From: Paenibacillus alvei DSM 29
Lineage (GTDB): Bacteria > Bacillota > Bacilli > Paenibacillales > Paenibacillaceae
NCBI RefSeq assembly: GCF_000293805.1
Contig: NZ_AMBZ01000001.1
Coordinates: forward strand, 331,001 to 395,000
DNA: 64,000 nt
Direction of reading: 5' to 3'
The notes beneath the pieces are model-generated. The model was not told the origin of the DNA. It worked only from the letters and a program-made list of their open reading frames with translations, and ran no database searches. Numbering within the stretch: the first letter of the stretch is position 1; each line of letters opens with the position of its first letter. The position numbers and the translations under genes were made by a program. Of this stretch, positions 1 to 7,465 are shown one piece after another.

Positions 1-1156
1 ATCGACTCCCCGTGAAGATACTGCTCACGAGCAGTACGAGTCCGCCAAACAGATAGGGCAATTTGAAGTGGACTTCAAACAAAATACCTGCCAACATCGG
101 TCCAAATATCGTACCGAGACTCGTATACGCATTATTCATCCCGGCCACAAACCCTTGCTCATTCCAAGCCACTCTCGACAGCAGCGTATTGATCGTAGGG
201 CGCAAAATATTATTGAACGTAAAGAATAACATCGTGAATGCCATGACATAGAAGAAATGACCAGAGAATAATAAGAATACAAGGGATACCGCTGATAATA
301 GCAACATGGCAACAATAACCTGCTTTTCCCCAAAACGTCGTGTAATCCGGTCGGTCAACAACAGTTGATTCAACGTACCGATGAGCGAACATACGGTTAG
401 TAGAATAGCGATTTGACGCGTCGTGAATCCGTACACCTGTACGACAAAGAGCGGGAAAATCGCTTCAAAATGCGTCAGACCGAAGGTCATCGTGAAAACA
501 ATGAGTAGCATGACAAAATAGCGAGACCGAACCGAAAGCACGATTTGACGGAACACATTGTCCCTCTTTTCCTCCACTTGACGATGCATCTGGCGAATGT
601 TCGCCGACACCGATTCAGGCAATCCCCAGAGGCTGCAAACCATTGCCAGCACTCCTACACATGCGGATACATAGAACGGCATCTTGATTCCCCATTCCGC
701 AAGCAATCCACCGACACCCGGTCCGATAATAAACCCAGATGTCATCGACGCGCCCAACCATGACATCGCCTTGCTGCGCTGATCATCTGCTGTAATGTCA
801 GCAATATAAGCAATAATGGACGGGATTAAGGCAGCTGAGCCTATTCCGCCAATCAATCGCGATGCGAATAATAAAGTTAGGTCACTTGCAAATGCTGCAA
901 GCAGGTTGGAGAGTGCGAACAAGACCAAACCTATGAGAATCATTGGTTTACGGCCGTATCGATCTGACAAATTGCCTGCAATGGGTGAGAATAGAAACTG
1001 GGTCAGGCCGAAGCAGGAGACCAAATATCCTGCGGCCTGTCCACTTGCCGAAAACTCCTCAAGAAGTTCCGGCACAATCGGAATGACAAGACCCATACTT
1101 AGATTAGCGAGAAACATGTTCAACAGCAGTAGTGGAAACGCTGACTTCGTTAACAT
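1..1156 (-). CDS. MFS drug/proton antiporter, 3' end beyond the window
   Basis: Reading the minus strand from an ATG at 1156 gives an uninterrupted frame to the window edge (about 385 codons), so the gene is cut at its C-terminus. The protein is almost entirely hydrophobic helices. The N-terminal helix has the VIPIVPELLEEF pattern and is followed by GNLSDRYGRKP, the DRxGRK loop motif between helices 2 and 3 of the DHA1 branch of the major facilitator superfamily. A GPGVGG motif in the fifth helix is typical of drug exporters (NorA/Bmr/TetA-like). The start is supported by AGGTGG six bases upstream. Family knowledge predicts proton-driven efflux of small hydrophobic compounds at the cytoplasmic membrane; the substrate cannot be read from sequence. 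Confidence 0.88.
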   Translation of the reverse strand, partial: MLTKSAFPLLLLNMFLANLSMGLVIPIVPELLEEFSASGQAAGYLVSCFGLTQFLFSPIAGNLSDRYGRKPMILIGLVLFALSNLLAAFASDLTLLFASRLIGGIGSAALIPSIIAYIADITADDQRSKAMSWLGASMTSGFIIGPGVGGLLAEWGIKMPFYVSACVGVLAMVCSLWGLPESVSANIRQMHRQVEEKRDNVFRQIVLSVRSRYFVMLLIVFTMTFGLTHFEAIFPLFVVQVYGFTTRQIAILLTVCSLIGTLNQLLLTDRITRRFGEKQVIVAMLLLSAVSLVFLLFSGHFFYVMAFTMLFFTFNNILRPTINTLLSRVAWNEQGFVAGMNNAYTSLGTIFGPMLAGILFEVHFKLPYLFGGLVLLVSSIFTGSR

Positions 1157-1665
1157 TGATGACCACCTATATTGAGTTGATAAAAATTACGAGTCGGGAC
1201 TGAATACCAGTCCCTCTCTATCTGCATTTGTATATGTTAGCATGTGGCTATCTTCAATAAAAATATGAAAAACATATGGGGGCTTAATATTTTTGATATA
1301 TATGGAGGATGCTTCTGTATGATTCTTACGGCGACCGGCATATCAAGTTCGAGAAATCGGCTTTGATGAAAAGACTCAATATGGAAAAGAGAACGCCCCA
1401 CTAAACACTCTCTTAAACATTCTAATTTTCATTTAAAAATCATGCATTTAATCATTTTTATCATTCAATATTTTGTTTCTAATGTATTTTTCTGCACTAG
1501 AAAATAATATATACTTCACTAATATTCAACACTTCTACGTATTGATTCGACATATTCCTACCACGCACTCCACATCATGTGAGGTTGCGCAAAATAAACA
1601 GCTTCCGATGTAGCAGTATTCGCTATAATATTATTGATTTTTAAGATTCTTCCGAATTAATCAAG
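1157..1665. other. Intergenic AT-rich stretch between exporter and R-M genes
   Basis: No credible gene on either strand. The sequence is AT-rich with short A/T runs. One short segment near 1566-1590 (CACTCCACATCATGTGAGG) loosely resembles the rlmCD-tail core seen at 11.92, 19.27 and 22.73 kb, but the match is too weak to call an attachment site. Confidence 0.5.
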
Positions 1666-1695
1666 TTGACGACTCTGGATACATATCGATAAAAT
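1666..1695 (+). promoter_or_regulatory. Probable promoter of the methyltransferase gene
   Basis: TTGACG at 1666-1671 and TAAAAT at 1690-1695 are separated by 18 bp, a good housekeeping-sigma match about 75 bp before the methyltransferase start. Confidence 0.6.
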
Positions 1696-1768
1696 AGAAC
1701 ATATGTTTCCTAGTATTTTTGCGTAAAGTGTCGAATAATAATAAGGTTCCTGAAAGGAGTTTGAATTC

Positions 1769-2725
1769 ATGCTAGATAATAAATTTACCGTTGCATCTTT
1801 GTTCTGTGGGGCAGGCGGATTAGATTTAGGTTTTGAAGTCGCAGGCTTTAAAACAATATGGGCTAATGATATTAATAAAGATGCTTGCGAGACTCATAAA
1901 CAATGGTCTGATGCCGAGGTAATAAGCAAAGATATAAAAGACATTAGTTTTAGTGATGTACCAAGTGTCGAGGTAATTCTTGGTGGATTTCCCTGCCAAG
2001 GTTTTAGCCTTGCAGGTCCAAGGAAAATTGATGATAAGCGAAATTCATTATACAGCTTCTTTGCAAAACTAGTTGGAGAAAAACAACCACTAGCCTTCGT
2101 TGCAGAGAATGTAAAAGGAATCCTAACACTTGGAGAGGGGTTGATTTTAGAAGCAATCATAGCAGACTTCTCGGAAAAGGGTTACAATGTTGTGCCATAC
2201 ACGGTAAATGCTTCTGACTATGGCGTCCCTCAAGATCGAGATCGTGTTATTTTTATTGGGATAAGAAAAGATTTAAATCACAGTTTTGTATTGCCTAGCC
2301 CTTTTAATAAAAAGGTAACTCTACGGGAAGCACTAGAACATCTTCCAGCTCCTAAAGATGAAGATATTTGCGATGCTCCATTCTCTTCAAGATTCATGAG
2401 TAGAAACCGTAGACGCGATTGGGAAGATGTCTCCTATACAATTCCTGCTATGGCTAAACAAGTTCCACTTCACCCCTCTTCCCCTATGATGATAAAGATT
2501 CATAAGGATTTATGGAGTTTTGGAGAGGGCAAAACAAGACGTTTTTCATGGCAAGAAGCCGCTGCAATACAAACTTTTCCGCAGGGAATGGAATTTGCAG
2601 GGGATTTAATCTCTAAATATAAGCAAATCGGAAATGCTGTTCCTGTCAAACTTGCAGAAGTAATTGCAGTTGCGTTGCGCCAATGCCTTACTAATGAATT
2701 AGAAAAAAGACATAATACTTACTAG
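1769..2725 (+). CDS. DNA (cytosine-5-)-methyltransferase
   Basis: A 318-residue C5-cytosine methyltransferase with its motifs in order: motif I FCGAGGLDLGF at about residue 13, catalytic motif IV GGFPCQGFS at about 71 (the Cys attacks cytosine C6), motif VI ENVKGI at about 112, motif VIII QDRDRVIFIG at about 154, and motif X KQIGNAVP near 287. The target recognition region between VIII and X is short, as in M.HaeIII-size enzymes. AAAGGAG lies 11 bases before the ATG. The HaeIII-family nuclease gene begins 21 bp downstream in the same direction, so the pair forms a type II restriction-modification operon. The predicted product is 5-methylcytosine, probably in GGCC; specificity is inferred from the partner. 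Confidence 0.95.
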   Translation: MLDNKFTVASLFCGAGGLDLGFEVAGFKTIWANDINKDACETHKQWSDAEVISKDIKDISFSDVPSVEVILGGFPCQGFSLAGPRKIDDKRNSLYSFFAKLVGEKQPLAFVAENVKGILTLGEGLILEAIIADFSEKGYNVVPYTVNASDYGVPQDRDRVIFIGIRKDLNHSFVLPSPFNKKVTLREALEHLPAPKDEDICDAPFSSRFMSRNRRRDWEDVSYTIPAMAKQVPLHPSSPMMIKIHKDLWSFGEGKTRRFSWQEAAAIQTFPQGMEFAGDLISKYKQIGNAVPVKLAEVIAVALRQCLTNELEKRHNTY

Positions 2726-2746
2726 CTGAAAGCAGGTGCATAATAA

Positions 2747-3694
2747 GTGGCACAAGTATTAAACGGAAAAGGATTTGAATATGCATGTTTGCAGTCTATG
2801 CAAAATCAGCTTTCCGATATTCAGCAAATCGATATACTGACAACCCCGACTTACCTAAGCGCTCAGTTATCGTTTCAAAGTTCAGAACCTTTGGTACAAC
2901 AAAAATTTAATCTTGCCGCGGATGCCGCAATAAGAGTGTTAAGGCGGCTTGAACCTCAGTTAGAAAATCATCAAAATAATCAACCTCTAATACTTTCAAT
3001 TCAACAAGATGCTAGAGGGCAGCAAGGTGATGTCAGAGATGTACTGGCTATTCGTAGACAAAATCAATGGGAAATAGGTCTATCAGCTAAACATAACCAT
3101 TCCGCAGTGAAACATTCAAGGCTTTCACAAACAATAGATTTCGGTAAAGAGTGGCTTAATATCCCTTCATCCGCAACATACTTTAATGAAATTAGACCTA
3201 TATTTAATGAACTTGAAGATTTGCGGAGCAGGGGTGTTCTATGGAGACACCTTGATGATAAGGCAGACCGATTCTATGTTCCAGTTTTGAATGCATTTAT
3301 GCGAGAGTTGCAACGGCTTAACCAAGCTAATACCGACATTCCTTCTCGCTTGCTAAGTTATCTTCTTGGACGTAATGATTTTTATAAAGTTATTGCACAT
3401 GATGGAAACCGAACAACCGAAATACAGGGTTATTCAATGTATGGTACTTTGAATAGACCATCCGGTAACGTTAGCCCTCAAATCCGTTTACCGAGGTTAC
3501 GATTACCGTCAAGATTCTATGACATAGATTTTAAGCCAAATTCAAATACAACGATTTTTATAGTTTGCGACGAAGGTTGGAACATATCTGCACGGATTCA
3601 TAGTGCAAGCACTGCTGTCGAGCCAAGCTTAAAGTTCGATATTCAACTACAAGGCGTTCCGCCTACCCTTTATCGACATTTTGAACCTTGGTAA
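2747..3694 (+). CDS. HaeIII-family type II restriction endonuclease
   Basis: A 315-residue protein starting at GTG with AGGTG ten bases upstream. It matches what I recall of the HaeIII restriction endonuclease family: an N-terminal NGKGFEYAC segment, the GDVRDVLAIR stretch near residue 95, and WEIGLSAKHNHSAVKHSRLS at about 108-127, whose acidic and lysine residues fit a metal-dependent nuclease core. HaeIII cuts GGCC to blunt ends, so this gene and the preceding methyltransferase form a coherent cognate pair. It ends 24 bp before the convergent vsr gene, with a shared bidirectional terminator. Specificity has not been shown and is inferred from family resemblance. Confidence 0.88.
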   Translation: MAQVLNGKGFEYACLQSMQNQLSDIQQIDILTTPTYLSAQLSFQSSEPLVQQKFNLAADAAIRVLRRLEPQLENHQNNQPLILSIQQDARGQQGDVRDVLAIRRQNQWEIGLSAKHNHSAVKHSRLSQTIDFGKEWLNIPSSATYFNEIRPIFNELEDLRSRGVLWRHLDDKADRFYVPVLNAFMRELQRLNQANTDIPSRLLSYLLGRNDFYKVIAHDGNRTTEIQGYSMYGTLNRPSGNVSPQIRLPRLRLPSRFYDIDFKPNSNTTIFIVCDEGWNISARIHSASTAVEPSLKFDIQLQGVPPTLYRHFEPW

Positions 3695-3696
3695 TA

Positions 3697-3737
3697 TAAA
3701 CAGCCATTCCCGTAATGTTACCGGAATGGCTGTTTTC
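3697..3737. terminator. Bidirectional terminator between R-M operon and vsr
   Basis: A 13-bp stem (AAACAGCCATTCC pairing with GGAATGGCTGTTT) with a 12-nt loop, flanked by T-rich and A-rich sequence on the two sides. It overlaps the last codons of vsr. Confidence 0.8.
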
Positions 3738-4158
3738 GTTTTGAAAGGTTAAGACTTTCGATAATTTGATTTACTACAGAATGAACATCATCATTTACTT
3801 CATGTTCCCAAAACCGTAATACCGTCCAACCGAGTTCTTTGTAGTGGTGATTTATTTTTTTGTCGCGTTCAGTATTACGATTTAGTTTTTTTGTCCAATA
3901 TTCAAGATTGCTTTTCGGCATATGACCATGAATAGGGCAAAAGTGCCAAAAACATGAATCAATAAAAACGACAAGCTTGGCTTTTTTAATTGCTATATCA
4001 GGCTTCCCAAGTAGCGACTTTACGTTCTTCCTATACCTGATTCCTTTTTTCCAAAGCAACTTCCTTACTTTTAACTCGATTTTTGTTTCTGAGGATTTTA
4101 CTGCTTTCATCATTTTGCTTCTGGTTTCTCGGGATACCTTATCAGCCAAACTCATCAC
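3718..4158 (-). CDS. vsr: Very short patch repair endonuclease (Vsr)
   Basis: A 146-residue protein with the Vsr signature. The N-terminus has RSKMMKAVKSSETKIEL (the usual form is RS.NM..I...DT.PE). The core GKPDIAIKKAKLVVFIDSCFWH carries the catalytic Asp and the following FWHFCPIHGHMPKSN zinc-site region, then YWTKKLNRNTERDKK and the C-terminal LGWTVLRFWEHEV. Vsr nicks DNA 5' of the thymine in T:G mismatches left by deamination of 5-methylcytosine, so it protects the host from the mutational cost of its own methyltransferase. Vsr genes commonly accompany C5 methyltransferases, as here, where it is convergent with the nuclease gene. Confidence 0.95.
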   Translation of the reverse strand: MMSLADKVSRETRSKMMKAVKSSETKIELKVRKLLWKKGIRYRKNVKSLLGKPDIAIKKAKLVVFIDSCFWHFCPIHGHMPKSNLEYWTKKLNRNTERDKKINHHYKELGWTVLRFWEHEVNDDVHSVVNQIIESLNLSKRKQPFR

Positions 4159-4233
4159 CTAAATGGAGTATAGCCCTAAAGTTATCACATTAAACTCTTC
4201 ACCATTGAGGCAGCGATAATTCCAGAAAATTTA

Positions 4234-4705
4234 TTACGGGCAAAATAGGGTGTAGTAGGGATTGGGAAAGTTTTTTTCATTGATTTGGCACTGGAGGGAG
4301 GTTGGATTAATACGATCACCTTGTACGGAAGCAAATGCCCGTGCTACTAGTGCAGCATCTTTGTTAGATAGGGGCTTATGAGAATCAAGCCAGTTCGCTT
4401 TTTTACGTGTCTCAAATCTCTCAATGTCTTTCCTCAAAGATGCAATTTCCTTTAAGGCAGCTTTCTTCTTAACCTCAGCTCCTCCCTTTCGCATTTCCTT
4501 GGTTATTGCATCATTATCTACATGGTCACCTATCGAAGATCTAACTTCACTTAAGATGAGATCTACAAGACTTTGCTCATAGATTGAGTGGCGGAATATA
4601 TTTTTTACCCCTCAACTTATACTTACCACACATGTAATACTTTTTTCCGTAAGAACGTTTAACACAATGCATTCCCACCCCACAATCAGTGCAATAGAGT
4701 AATTG
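4234..4705 (-). pseudogene. Large serine recombinase remnant (zinc ribbon and coiled coil)
   Basis: Reading the minus strand from about 4702, one frame gives LLYCTDCGVGMHC then KRSYGKKYYMCGKYKLRGKKY, the recombinase zinc beta-ribbon with a CxxC pair and a further Cys. A frameshift near 4595-4605 leads to FRHSIYEQSLVDLILSEV and then a charged coiled-coil segment ending at 4234. This is the C-terminal half of a large serine integrase; the catalytic resolvase domain is absent. The remnant sits beside other mobile debris and is the likely fossil of an integrated element. Confidence 0.75.
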
Positions 4706-5094
4706 AGTAATTGAGTAAAGAGGTTATACATCGACTCTTTTTCGAGAGTATGACGATAGTTTAAAGTGTCCTCCGATTCGAAAATAAGTTGAAACAATCG
4801 AGGTTCTAGTTTCACTTTCAACTGATAATCCGGATCAAGTTGCCTCAATCTGAGTGGTTCGATTACAGGCTCCTTCACAACAATCAAACATTGGTTTGAT
4901 CCATTCTGAAAAAAGCTGTAGTGGCAACATAAAGTCCCCTCCCAAAGTAAAAGTTCGTTGATCTTACCGTAGAAGGGGATAGTTATCAATATCTAGTATT
5001 TATCTAAACAATTTCATGAACTATTTATTACTCCCTGACCTTCCAAGAGTAATATTCTTGAGGAATAGATCGGCTACTGTTAAAAACTCATTGC
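4706..5094. other. Unassigned stretch between recombinase and transposase remnants
   Basis: A 125-codon minus-strand frame runs through this interval and into the recombinase zinc ribbon in another frame. I recognise no domain in it. It may be decayed upstream recombinase sequence or chance. No repeats or RNA genes are evident. Confidence 0.4.
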
Positions 5095-5605
5095 TGTGCT
5101 TGAAGCTAAAGACGGTATTTGCGAATTGCTAAAAATTAAAGAATCATTAAATCTCTTGAAAGAAATGGTTGCCGACGATCTTTAACAATTACAGATTTCT
5201 GAAGACCAGGAAATATGCAGGCATGTAGGTGTGTAGGGCGACCATATAGCGATTCAGAAAGCGGACTGGGAAAAAGGGAGTTAACAAACAATAACCAAAA
5301 GAATACCTACTACTTCGATGTAGAAGTATGAAAAAGTGTCCGTTTAAAGAAGGATGCTACACCGAAGTCCTACTCGATGAGTATTAAATCTGGCGAACAC
5401 GCGGAACAAATGTCGTTCCAAGAAAGCGAGTACTTCAAAGCGAAGTCTAGAGAACACTACAGGATTGAAGCGAAGAACAGTGAACTCAAACACAGGGCAC
5501 GGGTATGACGTAGCGTCATCTTCGGGTCTTGCTGGCATGCAATTACAAGGAGCGATGGCGATCTTTACTGTAAACTTGAAGAAAATATTGAAGCTAATGA
5601 AGTAA
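5095..5605 (+). pseudogene. IS1182-type transposase remnant, multiply frameshifted
   Basis: Three frames of the plus strand together give the C-terminus of an IS1182-family transposase: YYFDVE, then SIKSGEHAEQMSFQESEYF, then HYRIEAKNSELKH, and after a one-base shift HGYDVASSSGLAGMQLQGAM and AIFTVNLKKILKLMK followed by TAA at 5603-5605. At least three frameshifts and an upstream deletion make it non-functional. A GCGAC/GTCGC hairpin follows at about 5646-5680. No intact terminal inverted repeats were identified. Confidence 0.78.
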
Positions 5606-5815
5606 GAAACAAGACATAAAGACCTGAATATATAACAAAAAAGCGACCCTTATCCCCTATTACTGGAAAATAGATGTCGCCTTTTGCTTCATGTTTTTTA
5701 ACTGCACCGTAAAACTACGAGTTTTTCAGTGGCCTCGTACAGTATAGGAATCATCTTTTTCAGCTTCATAAATTTTTCAAAGTGCCCTTAACAAAGGGGA
5801 TAATTCATGTCAGGG
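5606..5815. other. Intergenic, hairpin only
   Basis: No gene seen. An AAAGCGAC...GTCGCCTTTTGC hairpin at about 5646-5682 may be the old terminator of the transposase or of the spo0E-like gene. Confidence 0.5.
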
Positions 5816-5983
5816 TTATTGAATTGCTGATTCTTTTTTCTGCCGCGATTGCATTTCTACAATGTATGTATCAAGTTGTTGGCTGATTTGTATCACTTCT
5901 TCGTCTGCGAAGCTACCTTTAATCTGAACAATCTCCTTGAGTTTCTTTCTAAACTCATTAATTTTCTCTTCTAAAGAATCCAT
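5816..5983 (-). CDS. Spo0E-like aspartyl-phosphate phosphatase (copy 1)
   Basis: A 55-residue protein starting with ATG at 5983. It has the two-helix layout of Spo0E-family phosphatases: an N-terminal helix (SLEEKINEFRKKLKEIV), a loop, then FADEEVIQISQQLDTYIVEM, which carries the family SQxLD signature. These proteins dephosphorylate Spo0A-P and delay sporulation. GAGGTG lies seven bases upstream of the start. A 33-bp inverted repeat at 5997-6029 lies just before the RBS and is conserved in front of the second copy at 9808-9966, including the flanking GAGGTG and the GATTCTTTAGA coding start. The gene is too short for usual ORF cut-offs but the family match is clear. Confidence 0.85.
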   Translation of the reverse strand: MDSLEEKINEFRKKLKEIVQIKGSFADEEVIQISQQLDTYIVEMQSRQKKESAIQ

Positions 5984-5996
5984 AACAGATCACCTC

Positions 5997-6029
5997 ACGT
6001 ACACTATCTCAATCGATTATAATGTACGT
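5997..6029 (-). promoter_or_regulatory. Inverted-repeat leader of spo0E-like copy 1
   Basis: Arms ACGTACACTAT and ATAATGTACGT (10 of 11 paired) flank an 11-nt loop immediately before the RBS. The same 33-bp layout occurs at 9980-10012. It could be an operator or an mRNA hairpin covering the leader. Confidence 0.55.
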
Positions 6030-6083
6030 TTCAGTAAAATCTGTATAAATACACCATAACAACATTTGTATGAAAATGAATTT

Positions 6084-6105
6084 AAGAACACCCGAAGGTG
6101 TTCTT
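6084..6105 (-). terminator. Terminator of the small membrane-protein operon
   Basis: AAGAACACC pairs with GGTGTTCTT around a TTCG (minus strand) tetraloop, 21 bp after the stop of the 59-residue membrane protein gene. Confidence 0.75.
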
Positions 6106-6126
6106 ATCATTAGATTTGATTCTTAT

Positions 6127-6306
6127 TCACTTCCGGTGCTTCATGCCTCTTATTGTAGCCACAATCCAAACTATAGCTAAAATGTATGCAATAATATCTG
6201 TGACCAAGTAGTTCATTTTAAGCAAAACAAAGAAAGTGACAATAAACAATATGGGGAGAAGGATAGCTATGGCAGTGACTAGCCTTTTATAATTTTTGTC
6301 TTCCAA
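6127..6306 (-). CDS. Small two-helix membrane protein (59 aa), TTG start
   Basis: Not recognised as a named family. The frame from TTG at 6306 encodes 59 residues: a short charged head (EDKNYKR), a hydrophobic helix (LVTAIAILLPILFIVTFFVL), a short linker, a second helix (DIIAYILAIVWIVATI) and a basic tail GMKHRK. It follows another 59-residue two-helix protein gene by 14 bp and is followed directly by a terminator, which supports translation as the last gene of the unit starting at 7050. Pairs of tiny membrane proteins beside a possible bacteriocin gene often provide self-immunity; that role is inference. Confidence 0.6.
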   Translation of the reverse strand: MEDKNYKRLVTAIAILLPILFIVTFFVLLKMNYLVTDIIAYILAIVWIVATIRGMKHRK

Positions 6307-6320
6307 ACTCTCTTACCACA

Positions 6321-6500
6321 TTAAATCTTCTTTTTTTTGCCGATGATCTTATCTATAATGAACATAAATACACAGAACAAAAGGGACATAATCAACATGT
6401 CTAGTATAGTTACACCCGAGTCACTTTTTATGACAAAGAACATAATAATCTGTAAAATCAAAGATATCACAAAAAGTGATATGTATCTAATGCTATTCAT
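6321..6500 (-). CDS. Small two-helix membrane protein (59 aa)
   Basis: The frame from ATG at 6500 encodes 59 residues with two hydrophobic helices (about 7-25 and 31-51) and a lysine-rich end DKIIGKKKKI. AAGGGA lies about 11 bases upstream. It starts 29 bp after the stop of the 173-residue gene at 6529-7050 and precedes the similarly built 6127-6306 gene. The two have the same length and layout and may be diverged duplicates. No family is recognised; an immunity or accessory role is a guess from context. Confidence 0.6.
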   Translation of the reverse strand: MNSIRYISLFVISLILQIIMFFVIKSDSGVTILDMLIMSLLFCVFMFIIDKIIGKKKKI

Positions 6501-6528
6501 GCAACACCATTCCCTTCGATGAGTAACT

Positions 6529-7050
6529 TTACTGTCCTATGCAACGGACACTAAACCAAGCCAAACTAGCAGCAAGTCCTACAACTCCGCCTTTAATTGC
6601 ATTTTTTTCGATGATTTTGATGATTTCAACGGCTAACTTATCCCACAATTTCTTTTCGATCATTTCTGTCATTGCGCCAGTTAAAAGACCGATTCCTGTA
6701 AAGTCAATAATTTGGTTGGCAACACAAGATCCCCATGAAGCCGTGGAAAATCCCCCATCTTCTGGATGAGGCACTCCCTTTAGGTTATTTGCTGTTAGTT
6801 GCTCACCGTTTGCAAGCTTAACAAATGCCGAGATGGTTGCAACATTATCAGATCCGAACTTCTGAGCAATTTCCCCCTCATTCAATACATACTTGCCGTC
6901 TTTTTTCACAGATGCCTCTTCAAAAATGAATTTTAGGTCAGATGCTATTTGAGCTGATTCCAAATACTCAGCCGGAACGATATCACGTACATCAGCATCT
7001 TTCACAGTAGTGCCCATCATGCTAAACTTGTCTTCGCCAATTTCGATCAT
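6529..7050 (-). CDS. Hypothetical protein with bacteriocin-like hydrophobic C-terminus
   Basis: A 173-residue protein not assigned to a family. Residues 1-105 are soluble and acidic. The C-terminal third has two glycine-rich amphipathic/hydrophobic helices (IIDFTGIGLLTGAMTEMI and GGVVGLAASLAWFSV) and single cysteines before and after them (GSCVAN and VRCIGQ), a layout seen in membrane-active peptides. No signal peptide precedes the first Met, although the frame stays open a few codons upstream to a TAA, so an N-terminal export signal may have been lost. It heads a unit with two tiny membrane proteins and lies downstream of a large inverted repeat (7118-7160). A bacteriocin-like function is a hypothesis only. 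Confidence 0.6.
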   Translation of the reverse strand: MIEIGEDKFSMMGTTVKDADVRDIVPAEYLESAQIASDLKFIFEEASVKKDGKYVLNEGEIAQKFGSDNVATISAFVKLANGEQLTANNLKGVPHPEDGGFSTASWGSCVANQIIDFTGIGLLTGAMTEMIEKKLWDKLAVEIIKIIEKNAIKGGVVGLAASLAWFSVRCIGQ

Positions 7051-7117
7051 GTGACCTTGATTTTGTGACCCCGCTTGCCGTTTTGATTCTGATTACTCTC
7101 TATACATGGAAGGACTC

Positions 7118-7160
7118 TGTATCACGATAAACTACATACGCAACTGTATGTAATGATACA
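7118..7160 (-). promoter_or_regulatory. Nested inverted repeat upstream of the 173-aa gene
   Basis: TGTATCA...TGATACA (outer arms) encloses TACATAC...GTATGTA (inner arms) in 43 bp, about 70 bp before the gene start. It could be a regulator binding site or an mRNA stem. Confidence 0.5.
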
Positions 7161-7303
7161 TCATCTATTTCTAAGGTGATTTAAAGAGTACCCTCACGTA
7201 GCGAGTATATAATATGTTGCATATATTCCATATTTTAGTGACTTGAGAAACAAAAAGTAAAAGTAAGCAGCTTTTTGGGTGCTTACGCTATGCTTATACT
7301 ATA

Positions 7304-7332
7304 TCACCAAGGGAAAACTCCCTTTTAAGTGA
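7304..7332 (-). terminator. Terminator-like hairpin after the propeptide gene
   Basis: TCAC-N3-GGGA-aaac-TCCC-N6-GTGA forms a stem directly after the stop codon of the 36-residue propeptide gene; a second stem GTAAGCA/TGCTTAC lies at 7262-7288. Confidence 0.5.
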
Positions 7333-7443
7333 TTACGAGCCGATAATCCACGGCGCGCCGCCTCCAAATTGTGCTACAGTAACACCTGTGATAGCCAGTG
7401 AAACAATAATACGAGCAGCCTTATAAAAAATAATTTTTTTCAT
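7333..7443 (-). CDS. Exported signalling propeptide, Phr/AloC-like (36 aa)
   Basis: ATG at 7443, preceded by AAGGAGAT at good spacing, opens a 36-codon frame. The peptide has a basic N-terminus (MKKIIFYKAAR), a hydrophobic export segment (IIVSLAITGVTVA) and a short tail QFGGGAPWIIGS that would carry the mature pheromone. It starts 22 bp after the stop of a TPR receptor-like gene, the standard receptor-then-peptide arrangement of RRNPP quorum systems (Rap-Phr, NprR-NprX, AloR-AloC). It has the same length and architecture as the propeptide at 10096-10206. The mature sequence and processing cannot be read from DNA. Confidence 0.75.
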   Translation of the reverse strand: MKKIIFYKAARIIVSLAITGVTVAQFGGGAPWIIGS

Positions 7444-7465
7444 GTTGTCTATCTCCTTTTCTGAA

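Noticed and set aside
1566..1590. Fourth copy of the rlmCD attachment core at the left edge of the R-M island
   Set aside because: Only about ten contiguous bases agree and the downstream part does not fit; not strong enough to call.
4612..4989. 125-codon minus-strand frame
   Set aside because: Its 3' third is an out-of-frame reading of the serine recombinase zinc ribbon and the rest shows no recognisable domain.
5344..5538. 64-codon minus-strand frame
   Set aside because: It is antisense to the decayed IS1182 transposase, whose residues are clearly identifiable on the plus strand.
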